A model generated the notes under the pieces. It saw only the letters and a program-made list of their open reading frames with translations, searched no databases and was not told the DNA's origin. Both the position numbers and the translations under genes were made by a program. From Flaveria trinervia (Eukaryota; Streptophyta; Magnoliopsida; Asterales; Asteraceae): a DNA stretch of 64,000 nucleotides. This document shows positions 21,602-32,393 of this stretch, piece after piece. Within the stretch, counting starts at the first letter, position 1. Each line of letters starts with the position of its first letter. The stretch lies in NCBI GenBank assembly GCA_025506515.1, contig CM046453.1, positions 34,483,851 through 34,547,850 on the forward strand, given 5' to 3'.

Positions 21602-22280
21602 GTGACAACTACTGATGATCTTAGTAATAAGTACTGATGATCATTAGCACCTATGTCACATATAAGTACTGATGAGCTCTTTTACCCTCAGTAGTTTTAT
21701 AACTACTGAAGGCTAAATGTCTCACAAGTACTGAAGTACTTCATCTGTTCTAAACTACTGATGTAGTTACAACTACTGATGCAGTTACAACTACTGCAAT
21801 CAGTAAAAACAGATAAGTACTGATGTCCTATGAAACACTGAAATCAGCCAAAAAGACTGATGAATGTGTTGAGGACAGTATGAAACAGCTGAAAAGCTAA
21901 GAATTGACGAAAACAGCTGAAGAGAACTTTCTCTTCAGTCGTTTGTACAACTGCTGTTTCATTCTAAACAACTGAAGCAAAACCACGTCTTCAGTAGTTT
22001 TATAACTACTGATGACTAATACCAAGTCTTAAGTTGTTTACAACAGCTGATGACAAAACCACTGTCTTCAGTAGTTTCATAACTACTGATGACAAACACA
22101 CGTCCTCAGTTGTTTCAATCATCTGAAGTCAAAACCACGGTCTTCAGTAGTTTTCTAAACTACTGATGCCTAACACCACGACTTCAGCTGTTTCAACGTC
22201 TGAAAGGATAATACCATGTCAACGGTCGTTTAAAACTACTGATGACTAACACCACATCCTTCAGTCGTTTCTTACCCGTA
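21602..22280 (+). repeat. C2 spacer with tandem dyad repeats upstream of the accessory gene
   Basis: This stretch has no ORF of note. It contains about ten units built on CAGTAGTTTTATAACTACTG, a near-perfect palindrome, with variants CAGTTGTT..AACAGCTG. Units repeat roughly every 55-65 bp and run up to the TATA box. The same half-sites fill the LTR U3. It is proposed as the upstream activating region of the accessory gene. Confidence 0.7.
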
Positions 22281-22283
22281 CCC

Positions 22284-22291
22284 TATAAATA
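22284..22291 (+). promoter_or_regulatory. TATA box of the C2 accessory gene
   Basis: TATAAATA within CCCTATAAATATCCC lies 80 bp before the ATG at 22364. Between them is a pyrimidine-rich leader ending CTCTTCTCCATGGCGTCC, a good plant start context. Confidence 0.7.
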
Positions 22292-22363
22292 TCCCTAACC
22301 TAAGCTCTCAATGCTTCATCTTCTTCAAACCTAACGTTCCTCTCCAAAACTTCCCTCTTCTCC

Positions 22364-25300
22364 ATGGCGTCCATGCAAATTAAACCGCGACACAACTGTG
22401 TTGCCTACCTCACTAAATCGCCCATCTGGACTAAGTTTGATACTGCTATCGATCTTATGGTTCAGTCCAAATACAACACGGCATTTCTTCTGAATCCCAT
22501 ACTACATGCCGAATCCTTGCACCAATTTTGGATGAACGTTACTGTTACCACTGGGGAGAACAACACACCATCCCTCCAGTCGGTCGTAAACACAAAGAAG
22601 TAGTCATCACTCCTGCAATAATCCGCAAAATTCTTCATCTGAATGCTAGTTCTCCTGCTGGATATCCAAGGGCACCACTGATCTATCCTTTGCCCAACAT
22701 GGATATCAAGGCGATCTCAGTGCCTCCACTATCTGAAGACACTTTAATGACGCTGAGCGCCTAATCTTTCACATGGTGAATGTATGTTTGGCCCCTAAGA
22801 TGTCGTCTTGGATCAAATGTCGACGAAATGGCAGCAGGTAATGTATTCTATCCTTGAGCAACAACCGCTAAACTTTTCAGAAATAATATTTTCAGAGCTC
22901 AATATATGGCTCAAAAACTAACTGCCAACCGTTGGATACTTTATCCACGGTTCATAATGGCCATTATTACAGACCAGCTTAATGCTGAGGGACTTGTTGG
23001 CTTGGGAGTCCCTGCTACGGCTGTTCTGCCGGAAGTATACTCCCGGCACAACTCTGACCAGACACTTAAAATGGCTGCCAAGTTGCGAAAACCCACGCAG
23101 CTGGAACCTACAGCCACCACCTCCAAATCTAAAGTCCCCACCAAATCCACCAAAAAGAAACCAAAACGGTTACTCAGGTAATTGAGTCCCCTGAGGATGC
23201 CCCTGCAACACAAACGCAGGATATATCCACTCGTCCAAACCCCCTAGTGGATACAATGACTCTTCCAGCCATAGCCGCTCAGGCTTCCTCTCAACAGGAG
23301 CCTGCAGCAACCACAAAAGGGGTACCTACATATCTGGGATCTTCCTCACTTGAGGGGATTGCCATTGAAGAGCACCAACCTCCCCGGGTGCACACTGCTT
23401 CTATCCCTTCACCCCAAACAACCGCCCCTCACAGCCCAACTTTAATAGTTGCACAAGTGCTGACTCAACTGCACTCCTCACCCCCTCCCCAGCAACCACT
23501 TACTACTGGGAATACCTCTATAATTGAGGGGGAGGAACACAGTGCACTTGAGAACCCACAGCATAGGGGTTTACCACTTCTTTCTCCTGGTGTAGACAAG
23601 GAGTTTAGAATATCTAGTGAGGCTGCCACCTCCTCTGACTTAGCACATGATCAGAATGAGGATGGTAACATTGCCAAGACCTCACTAGAGGCAACAGCTG
23701 ATGATGGACACTGTCCTGAGGCTGGAAGTCCCCAGTACCAAGCACAAGGGGCACATGCATCAACTGGTCTACACCCAGTGCATGTAAATCCTGCTCTAAG
23801 CAGGAGGTCAGATGATTCAGCTTCAGCTGATGATGACCTGGGCTTTTTCTACGATGTTCTTGCCCAGAACACAATCCTTGAAGAGAAAGTCAGTAGGCTG
23901 CAAAACCTACTTGATCAATTCTCCCAAGGAGAAAGACCATTTGCCTCTACCCACCCACAGATGGCACCTTCACTTGAAGGTTCCCCAAACACTGAGCCAC
24001 TACAAACTCAACCACCTGCCTCTGCTTCAGGCCCTACTTCTCAGGAACAGAACCCTCCTGAGCAAATAGGTGCTGCACTTCAACATTCCCTCCCTCTCAT
24101 CACACCCATAATCACTGATATTGTGACCAAAGCCATTGATGAGAGGCTTTCCTCAACTTTACAACCTTTGATTGATGCTGCTGTACAAAAGACTCTTTCT
24201 GTGGTACAAACCCCTTCCTCCAATGCATCCAAAAAGGGGGAGAGTACTGCAGTGAAAGAAAAGAAAAGGAAAAGAACAGAGGAGAAGAAAGAAGAGAAGC
24301 AAGCCTAAGAGGAGGAGAAAGAAAAGCAACCTCTGCTCACTTACAAGCGAAAGAGATGTGTTGATGATCATACTGCTGAAGACAAATCCTTGGAGGAGCT
24401 GGTAAAAGAAGCTGACACTACACACAGCCGCTCCATGGATAAAACAATTGAACAACTCTTCAGGCAGGGGTTCGACACAGCCACACTGGATAGTGAGATC
24501 AGAAGGTTGGAAGTGCAAGAGATACAAGCACGATGGGCAGGGTATGATGCTCTGGAAAAAGAGAGATTGGAAATAATGATCCGCTTTATTGCAAAATACT
24601 TAGGAAGATCATTAATAGAGATTCGCGCATGGACCAGGGACAGCATTCTGGCTATAGCCACCAGAATCTGTCTGTCTGAGCAATTCAACAAAGGGATTAT
24701 TGTGGAAGCCCTTGATGAGGCTGGGGCTGGTAAAAGGTTAGAGATGGTTAAACTCACAAAGGCGAAACTAACTACAAAGATGCTGGATCAACCTTCCCTT
24801 CCACCCACTCAACAGATCCTATCCCTCAAATCTCCCAACCAATCTCTAAGCCAAAATCCAAACATCCTCATTCTTCAAAACCAATTCCTTCACCAACCCA
24901 ACCATCATCCAGTGATGCACCCAGAAGGAGGAGAAGGGTGCTGAGGATGGAAGAAGAAGAAGAAGAAGAAGAGGATGAAGATGATAGTCTGCCACTCTCT
25001 GCTGTTCTAAAGCTGCCAAAACCCCGAAGTCAACCCATGATCACACCTGACTCTCAAAGGGAAATGGTCAGAGTCAAGATAGAAGAAGAAGAACAGCAGA
25101 ACAGCACGATGAGCAATTGTTGAAGATGGTTGACAAGGAATTTCCTCAGTCATCATCTATTCAAGCCATGAAAGGGCATGCTCAAAGGCTGTACACTCTC
25201 AGGCACACTTTTCAGTATCAGAAGGAGAGAGTGAGAGTATGGCCGGACCCCAGGGTGAGTTCTAGAATCCATAAAAGAACTATTCCTCACAGATACAATG

Positions 25301-25700
25301 GCCAGGTACGAAAAACAATAGATTCTACCATCATGTTGGCCATTGTAGTCTCACCTTGGGAAATCATTGATGAATTCAAGAGAGCTCACCAAGAAAAGAA
25401 GACCCCTCAAGCTTTACTAGAAAACAAGATGATTAAGAAGGGGTTGTTATATAAAAAGCTTGAAGACATCCAGAAGAATGAGCTCCAGTTACTCCTTGAA
25501 GGCAACCATCCTGATGAATTTGTATATAGGGAGGTAACTACGGTGGAGCTGAAAAATGGCAGGACCATGAAGTACTTATCAGAGTACTATGGTCCAGAGT
25601 TCTTCTTCGAAGGAGGAGTAGAAGAACTCTCTCAGGAGGAACAAGTTGTTCTCCTTGAGGCCTATGTCGAGAGTCATACAGACTCATTATGGGGAAGTAA
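22364..25700 (+). pseudogene. Accessory gene of the C-family Copia element, C2 copy
   Basis: Starts MASMQIKPRHNC as in C1 and C4. Open pieces are 22364-22603, 22528-22764 and 22906-23181 (N-terminal globular part), and 23247-24308 (Pro/Ser/Thr-rich linker, DDLGFFYDVLAQNT coiled-coil start, KEKKRKR). A CAA-to-TAA change at 24306-24308 relative to C4 splits the linker. The same frame then continues 24390-24944 (ARWAGYDALEKERLEIMI and the helical block), followed by 24938-25123 (Glu-rich run) and the C-terminal block from 25117. The original stop is the TAA at 25698-25700; an indel near 25667 lets the last frame run on to 25827. The product has basic, acidic and coiled-coil segments but no membrane span. 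Function is unknown. Confidence 0.8.
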
Positions 25701-25719
25701 ATCTCATGAATGGGATAAC

Positions 25720-25750
25720 AACTCTGTGTCCAGTTCCCCAAAACAGAGTT
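25720..25750 (+). other. Conserved stem-loop in the C2 accessory 3' UTR
   Basis: Arms AACTCTGT and ACAGAGTT with loop GTCCAGTTCCCCAAA. It lies 20 bp after the ancestral stop codon. Confidence 0.65.
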
Positions 25751-25881
25751 CCCATTCATACCTTGCCAAACAAATATCTGAGATTTCTTCCCAGGCCGGA
25801 GCTTACATGGGTCATCTTCTCTACTGATCAAGAAGGAAAAAGACCAACACTTTGCCAACAATAAGTGGGACAACGAATAAT

Positions 25882-25961
25882 TTAGAGGTTTTGGCTGCAT
25901 TGGTTCAGGGGGAGTTTGTTGGACCAAAAGAACCAATGAGCCAAGATCAGAAAACCTCTAA
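25882..25961 (+). other. C2 polypurine tract within an inverted repeat spanning the LTR start
   Basis: The left arm TTAGAGGTTTTGGCTGCATT plus GGTTC (25882-25906) is mirrored by GAACCAATGAGCC and AAAACCTCTAA (25930-25961). The loop contains the polypurine tract AGGGGGAGTT and the LTR start TGTTGGACC (25917). Confidence 0.75.
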
Positions 25962-26885
25962 GTCCCACATGGTATCACAACAACTGTTGAAAGACTCATC
26001 AGCAGTTTGACAAGTGCTGAAGACTTCAACAGCTGAAGATCAAGTGCTGAAGATTACAACAGCCGAAGAACTAAAGTGCTGAAGTATAACAGCTGAAGAA
26101 CACAAGTACTGAAGCTGAACAGCTGAAGAACACAAATACTAAAGCTGAACAGCTGAAGAACACAAGTGCTGAAGCTGAAAGACCAAAGTACTGAAGTACA
26201 ACAGCTGAAGAGTCTACAAGTGCTAAAGATCAACAACTGATGTACAAAGTCTGAAGACAAAGACTGAAGACATCAGCTGATGATATCTACTGAAGTCATC
26301 AGCTGATGAAACATCTGAAGGTCAAAGTCTGAAGATCAAGTACTGAAGCGTCAGTAGTTTGTCACAACTGCTGAAGAGTACTTCTTCAGTAGTTGTGATA
26401 TCAGTAGTTTTATATTTCTAGTTTCAGTAGTTTTATGTTTCAGTAGTTTTGTAAAACGACTGAAGAGCTTGTTCTTCAGTCGTTGTAGTTTCAGTAGTTT
26501 TATATTTTGTACTTAACACTCTGATATGTTCTAAGTAGTTGTGAACATTTCAGTAGTTTGTTAGAGTTAGTTATTTTTGTATTAGATCTGCCAGTTGTCA
26601 CTTTCCGTGATAACAACAGTGATTGTTGCACTCTATATAAGGAGTGACAACCTATTGTATTCGCGAGCAGAATGGATGAATGAATGAATGTTTTTGAATG
26701 ATCTGATTAGAAATATTCTATATCTATAAACATTCCTTGAAATCAGAAACAAACATTCTCTCCTATAACCGTATGCGCTCTTAATGCATACAAGTATCGA
26801 TTGCTTGCTACAATTTGTCTAATTCTTGTTCGTATTCCGCTGCTTTGAATCTAATACATCAAACTTGTGATCGCTGATCCTGTCA
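25917..26885 (+). repeat. C2 3' LTR
   Basis: 969 bp, starting TGTTGGACCAAAAG and ending TGATCCTGTCA (C3 ends TAACA). U3 holds many CAGCTGAAGAACACAAG and AGTACTGAAG units. A TATATAAG core lies at about 26634-26641. The GACGTC block of other copies is diverged here. Confidence 0.92.
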
Positions 26886-27151
26886 GGATGCCAGTCCGAG
26901 TAGCTGCATGCGATCAGGTATCTTCTAATGTTAACCGGTATTCCGTGCGCATGCTATGTGGTTTACGTGCTGTTTGTAGATTTAGATACTGGTGTAGTCA
27001 AGATAGGTAATTCTTGGGGTATGAAGAGTAAAGTAAGTGGCTAATCACAACTGGCCACTGTAAATAAGGACTTACTATAGTTGACATAAACTAAGTTGTT
27101 CCCTTGAATGACCGTGTTGGTGTTTGAATCTTTCAGTGTGTGTGTTAGAGG
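26886..27151 (+). other. G1 remnant between the C2 insertion and gag
   Basis: This G1-derived stretch (GCATGCGATCAGG, TTAACCGGTATTCCGTGCG) is either the 3' end of the 5' LTR or the leader. No PBS is recognised, so it was probably removed with the 5' half of C2. It leads into the gag ATG at 27152. Confidence 0.55.
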
Positions 27152-28380
27152 ATGGCCGTTGGTAGATCATCTAAAGCTTCACGAGGTGGTGGTGGACATG
27201 GTGGTGAACCACGGGCCACAAGAGGAAGGCCTAGATCCGAAAATGTGGTTCATGAAGAACCTGAGACCCCTCATCCAGAGGGAGGTAATGAGAGCGCTAA
27301 TCTGAGAGCCTTAGTGAAGGAGGTGGTCGTGGAAGAAGTTCGTGAGGTCATGCAGACATTCTTACCGTCTTTGGTGACCAAAGTTATCAAGGTTGTGAGG
27401 GAAGGTGAAAGGAGGGAGAGAAACAGACCTACGGGTGAAGGAAGACAGCCCGAGACTGAGACGGTTATCTCTGACGATAAAGAGGAGGACGAAGAAGAGC
27501 ATGCGCTGGAGGTGGTACAAGGCTGTAACTACGGGGCATTTCAACGATGCAAGACCCCTACTTTTGATGGTAATGGCACTGCTGCTGCTTCTCACCGATG
27601 GGTGAGAGAAATGGAAGTTGTTTTGAATATCAATGAGTGCCGAGAGGACCAGAAGGTGAAGTTTGCTATCCACTTGTTTATGGACTCAGCTCTGTGTTGG
27701 TGGGACAATATAGTCCAAGCCGAGGGTAGTCGGGCAATTGGAAGAATGAGGTGGTTTGAGTTGAAGAAATTGGTAATTGAGGAGTTCTTTCCTCACCCGA
27801 AAATGGATAAGGTGGAAAGGGAATTCCTGCAGCTAAAGGCGGGAACCGTGACACATCAACAATACACCACCAAATTCAACTAAATGGCATGGCTAGTGCC
27901 AGATCAGGTGACGCCTCTTTCACAAAAGATCAAGAGGTATGTGTAGGGTTTGCCAGCGGATATCCATAGGCACATGATCGGTGCCCGACCGAGCACGTTT
28001 AGGTCGGCAGTTGATTTAGTAGGAAGATTCTATGATCAGCGAGAGGTGGTGTTGGTTGAGGCAAGCAAGAAGGGCAGTGGTGATCGGAGTTGGAGCGGGA
28101 AGAAGTTTGGTCGGGGTGGTGCCCCGACGGGTAACAAGAAGGCACGGGTGGATGTAGTCGCATCAGGGGCAGGATCGAAGAGGTGTGGCGTATGTGGGAA
28201 AGAGCATTCAAGGGAATGCAAGTTGGGATCAAACATCTGTTTTAAGTGTGGGAAGCCTGGTCATATGGCTAGAGACTGTGGGGGTATGAAGTGTTTCAAC
28301 TGTGGGGAAAATGGTCATATGAGTAGGGATTGTAAGAAGCCGAGGGCTGAGGGTTCTGGGGTGAAGAAGACTGCAGGTGA
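27152..28380 (+). pseudogene. gag: G1 Gag with zinc knuckles
   Basis: The start MAVGRSSKASRGGGG is followed by an acidic-basic N-terminus and the retrotransposon-gag capsid region (ALCWWDNIVQAEG, FFPHPKMDKVEREFLQL). An in-frame TAA at 27881-27883 and a TAG at about 27944 interrupt it. The frame then carries on (MIGARPSTFRSAVDLVGRFY) into two CCHC knuckles, CFKCGKPGHMARDC and CFNCGENGHMSRDC, preceded by a Cys/His cluster (CGVCGKEHSREC). This layout is typical of plant Gypsy Gag. It would assemble particles and bind RNA; both stops inactivate this copy. Confidence 0.85.
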
Positions 28381-29807
28381 AGCGCCGAGGGCGAGCACCA
28401 GAGCATTTACGATGATGCAGGAGGAAGCTAGAACGGACCCTGATGTCGTATCAGGTAAGTTTCTAGTAAACCAAACTTTAGCCTCCGTGTTATTTGATTC
28501 TAGTGCCAGTAAAAGTTTTATTTCTGCTCCTTTCTATACTAAACTGCCTGTTAGTAGTAGGAGTGTTGATGAACACTTTGATGTAGAAACTGCCATAGGT
28601 AAGTCTACCAGGATTTCTGAGATGATAGAAGACTGTGATGTGGAATTAGAAGGTCATAAGTTTCCAGTTAGACTGTTCGTGATGACCTTAGGTGGTTTTG
28701 ATATGGGTGTTGGGATGGATTGGTTGGCAGACTACGAGGTGAACATTGTGTGTCTCAAGAAGATGATTCAATTGACAGCGCCTGACGGGAGTTCGGTAAC
28801 GATTTATGGCGATCGGGTCATGAAAATTCCGAAGGTAATCTCAATGGTGGTGGCAGGAAAGTGCATGAGGCGTGGATGTAGTGCCTACTTGGCCTACGTA
28901 AAGGATATGGATACGCCAACACCACAATTGGCTGATGTACCGGTTGTGTGTGACTTTCCAAACCTGTTTCCAGAAGACTTATCAGGAGTTCCACCTGACT
29001 GTGAGATTGAGTTCCATATTGATTTGATACCGGGTGCCCAACCTGTTGCCAAGGCACCGTATCGTTTGGCTCCGACTAATATGAAAGAATTGATGGAGCA
29101 ATTACAAGATCTGCTTGATAAGGGGCGTATCAGACCGAGTATCTCTCCTTGGGGTGCTCTGGTCTTATTCGTGAAGAAGAAAGACGGTAGTATGAGGATG
29201 TGTATTGACTACTGTGAGCTGAATAAGTTGACGATAAATAACCGCTACCTTTGATTAGCTTCAAGGTGCCAGTTGGTTTTCAAGGATAGACCTTCGATCG
29301 GGCTACCATCAGTTGAAGGTGGAGGAGCAGGATATCCCTAAAACCGCATTTTGCACGCGTTATGGTCATTATGAGTTTCTTGTCATGTCTTTTGGTTTGA
29401 CTAACGCGCCAGCTGCTTTTATGGATCTGATGAATCGAGTGTGTCGGCCGATGTTGGATAAATCAGTGATTGTGGTTATTGATGATATCTTGATTTATTC
29501 GAATGGCGAGGTAGAGCATGCCAGTCACATTCGGGAGGTTTTGGAGATGTTGAGAAAGGAGAAGTTGTACGCTAAGTTCTCCAAGTGCGCGTTCTGGTTG
29601 CGCGAGGTTCAATTCTTGGGTCATATGGTGAATCCTGATGGAATTATAGTGGACCCGGAAAACGTGGAGGCGGTGATGCAATGGAAGTCTCCAAAGATGC
29701 CATCCGAGATTCGTAGTTTCTTGGGTTTGGAGGGCTACTATAGACGATTCATCCAAGACTTTTCCAAGATCGATTCTCCACTAACTAAGTTGACCCAGAA
29801 GATGTGA
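28381..29807 (+). pseudogene. pol: G1 pol: protease and reverse transcriptase
   Basis: The protease site reads LFDSSASKSFI at about 28490-28520. The expected Asp-Ser-Gly is Asp-Ser-Ser, which would inactivate it. RT follows (YRLAPTNMKELMEQLQDLLD, KKKDGSMRMCIDYCELNKL). The frame stops at 29252-29254, where a short deletion removed part of RT. It resumes at 29313-29807 with FCTRYGHYEFLVMSFGLTNA, the catalytic VIDDILIYS, and LGLEGYYRRFIQDFSKI. VIDD is a variant of the usual FIDD/YVDD box with both Asp retained. The RT-before-integrase order identifies it as Gypsy. Confidence 0.87.
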
Positions 29808-30181
29808 AGTTTGTATAGGGTGAAGCTCAAGAGAAGGCATTCAAAGAATTGAAGGCGAGATTGACTCGAGCTCCTGTTCTATCATTACCCGATAAAAGTG
29901 AAGATCTGGTGGTTTATTCTGATGCTTCCTACTCGGGGTTAGGCTGTGTGTTAATTCAGAGACGAAAGGTTATAGCATATGCATCCCGATAGTTGAAGGT
30001 TCATGAGATGAATTATCCTACTCATGACTTGGAGCTAGCCGTCGTGGTCTTTGCGCTAAAGATTTGGAGGCACTATCTTTACGAGACGAAGTGCACCATA
30101 TTCACTGACCACAAGAGCTTGAAGTACTTCTTTGAGCAGAAGGACCTAAACATGAGAGTTGGAGCTTATAAAAGATTATGA
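29808..30181 (+). pseudogene. pol: G1 pol: RNase H
   Basis: Codons for the RNase H entry (VVYSDASYSGLGCVLIQ style) are readable at about 29910-29960. The open frame 29993-30181 continues MNYPTHDLELAVVVFALKIW with the Glu-containing segment, then YLYETKCTIFTDHKSLKYFF with the next catalytic Asp. A stop at about 29990 and a frameshift after 30160 break it. RNase H would remove the RNA template. Confidence 0.82.
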
Positions 30182-31370
30182 TTGCGAGATCCATTAACAT
30201 CCGGGCAAAGCCAACATGGTGGTGGACGCCCTTAGCAGTAAGGAGAGGCCCGAGCCAATTCAGGTGAAAGCATATCAGTTGATCATGACCTCGGATGTGA
30301 TGAAGCAAATCAGGGAGTTCCAAGATGAGGCACTAAAAGAAAATCATCTTAACTCTGAAAGAATGAGATCTGGTCACAGAATTGGGGGGAAACACGCTTG
30401 GTGTTAGAACACGATTCGGGAGGATGTGGATTCCTCGTTTGGAGATCTACGGGTGAAGATTATGGATGAAGCTCCCAAGACTCGATACTCTATTCATCCC
30501 GTTGCCACTAAGATGTATCAAGACATGAAAAAAGATTATTGGTGGCCAGGCATGAAGCATGATGTGGTGGAGCACGTGAGTGAAGGTCGAGCACCAAAAG
30601 CCGTATGGGAAGATCCAACCTTTGATATACCAAATGGAAGTGGGAGAACGTCACCATGGATTCCTTACAAAGCTTCCACATACCCCGAAAAGGTATGATG
30701 CTAATAGGGTTATTGTTGATCGTCTGACGAAGAGTGCTCACTTTCCACCGATCCACGAAACATATTCATCCGTGAGTTGGCAGATCTTTTTGTTAAGGAG
30801 ATTGTAGCTCGTCATGGTGTATACCGGTGTTTATTGTGTTGATCGTGACACACCCGGTTTACATCCAAATTTTTTGAAGAACATTCCCATGATGCGATGG
30901 GGACGAGATAACATATAGACATTTTATCATCCTCAGACCGAGGTCATCAGAAAGACCATTTAGACCTTGGAGGATTGCTTTCGTGTTGCTTTTTAATTGA
31001 TTTGGAGGAAGTGGGATGATCACTTACCGTTTAGCCAGTTCTCATATTAATAGTTTCATGCTAGTATTGGTTGCCTCTACCTTAGAGAATGCTATAATGT
31101 AGGAGATGCAATACACCCGTGTTTTTGGGGTGATATTGGTCAGAAAGAGTTAGGGAGTGGTCAAGGTGATCGTGGCTACTATTGAGAAGCTTGAAAGGAT
31201 CAAGGCCTTCATGAAGGCACTAAAGATAGATAGAAGTCCGTATGCTGCTAAACGACGCAGACTGATTGAGTTTAAGGTGGATGACCGGGTTATGTTGAAG
31301 GTCTCACCTGATGGGTATCACCGATTTTCAAGAAGCAGGGAAAGTTGAAGCCAAGGTAATAAGGGCATTT
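30182..31370 (+). pseudogene. pol: G1 pol: integrase, strongly decayed, interrupted by C3
   Basis: Recognisable parts are the zinc-binding N-terminal region (YSIHPVATKMYQDMKKDYWW, 30426-30560), a core start (VIVDRLTKSAHFPPIHETYS, about 30705-30770), an FYHPQTE stretch near 30917, and the C-terminal DRVMLKVSPDGYHRF at 31280-31330. Between them are many stops and deletions, including the region that should hold catalytic residues. At 31370 the gene is cut by C3 with the CATTT duplication. The remaining C-terminal codons resume at 43611. Confidence 0.8.
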
Positions 31371-32164
31371 TGTGACCAAAGAACCAATGAGCCTGATCAG
31401 AAAAACCTCTAAGTCCCACAACATTACAACTGCTGAAGAAATCACATAGCTGAAGACATCACTAATTAAAGGTCTGAAGACAAAGTCTGAAGACAAAGAC
31501 TGAAGACTACTATGAAGACAAAGTCTGAAAGTACAGAACTGAAGACAAAGTCTGAAGCTATCAGCTGAAGACAAAGTCTGAAAGTAAAGTACTGAAGACA
31601 AAGTCTGAAGCTATCAGCTGAAGACAAAGTCTGAAAGTAAAAGTCTGAAGAACAAAGTCTGAAGAACAAAGACTGAAGACAAAGACTGAAGACCAAAGTG
31701 ATCAGTAGTTGTCACAACAGCTGAAGTTATAACTTCAGTAGTTGTGATGGTTTCCTTTCAGTACTTGTAATTTACTTTTCAGTAGTTATAGTTTCAGTAG
31801 TTTAGTTTCAGTAGTTTTATGTTTTTGTACTTAGCATTCTCTGAGATGTAATCAGTAGTTGAGAACATTCTCAGTAGTTTGCATAGTTTCAGTAGTTTGA
31901 ATAATTCTGTTAGATGTCACTATCAAGTGACATCAGCAGACGTCACATATCCTATATAAGGAATGTTGACCTAATTGTAATGTGTGACATTGAGCCACCA
32001 CGAAAGCATATGAATGAAATATCTCTTTTGCAGAATTCTCTTTTTCTATAACCATTTACTGTTACATTGAATATCAATTGTGTTCTTGTGAATTGTTTAA
32101 TTCATTGTTCGAATTCCGCTGCAATACTCTCTAATTAATCAAACTTAGATCACTGATCCTAACA
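31371..32164 (+). repeat. C3 5' LTR
   Basis: 794 bp, TGTGACCAAAGAACC...GATCCTAACA. The first bases have lost about three nucleotides relative to the 3' LTR (TGTTGGACCAAAAG). U3 repeats are GACAAAGTCTGAAG and CAGTAGTT types. Confidence 0.92.
31913..31960 (+). promoter_or_regulatory. C3 LTR core promoter: inverted repeat, GACGTCAC and TATA box
   Basis: A perfect 9-bp inverted repeat GATGTCACT/AGTGACATC (31913-31934) precedes GACGTCAC (31939-31946), an ACGT-core site of the kind bound by bZIP factors. TATATAAG follows at 31953-31960. The block recurs in the C3 3' LTR, C1 and C4. Confidence 0.68.
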
Positions 32165-32166
32165 AA

Positions 32167-32178
32167 TGGTATCAGAGC
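32167..32178 (+). other. C3 primer binding site (tRNA-iMet type)
   Basis: TGGTATCAGAGC begins two bases after the 5' LTR end. Confidence 0.9.
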
Positions 32179-32393
32179 AAGGTTAATCATTGATCGATCT
32201 AACAATTGATCATTGAAACTGCTATTCGATATCTAAGTTTGATTGAATTAGCATATTTGCAAGAATTGGTTATAGATCATTGAATTTCTGCTGCTTTCGT
32301 TTATCTGCTTTGAGTTTTCTCTGGTTCATATTGAGTTTGTTGTGTTTTGCACTAAATCAGTTAAAACTTAATTGAATTTGGTTGAATCTGAGA

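Larger units (their letters stand above)
17895..26885 (+). mobile_element. C2: 5'-truncated C-family Copia element
   Basis: Sequence from 17895 matches the reverse complement of C4 from about 61235 onward. C2 thus starts within the gag-PR linker and lacks 5' LTR, PBS and gag. It retains PR-IN-RT-RH, spacer, accessory gene, polypurine tract and a 969-bp 3' LTR ending TGATCCTGTCA. No duplication of GGATG (26886-26890) is found at the left junction, so the missing part was lost with flanking G1 sequence. The left break has TCAGC microhomology with the G1 LTR. Confidence 0.87.

Noticed and set aside
27108..27305. ORF starting upstream of G1 gag in another frame
   Set aside because: It overlaps the recognised Gag start in a different frame and has no Gag features. 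The 27152 frame carries the conserved capsid motifs.
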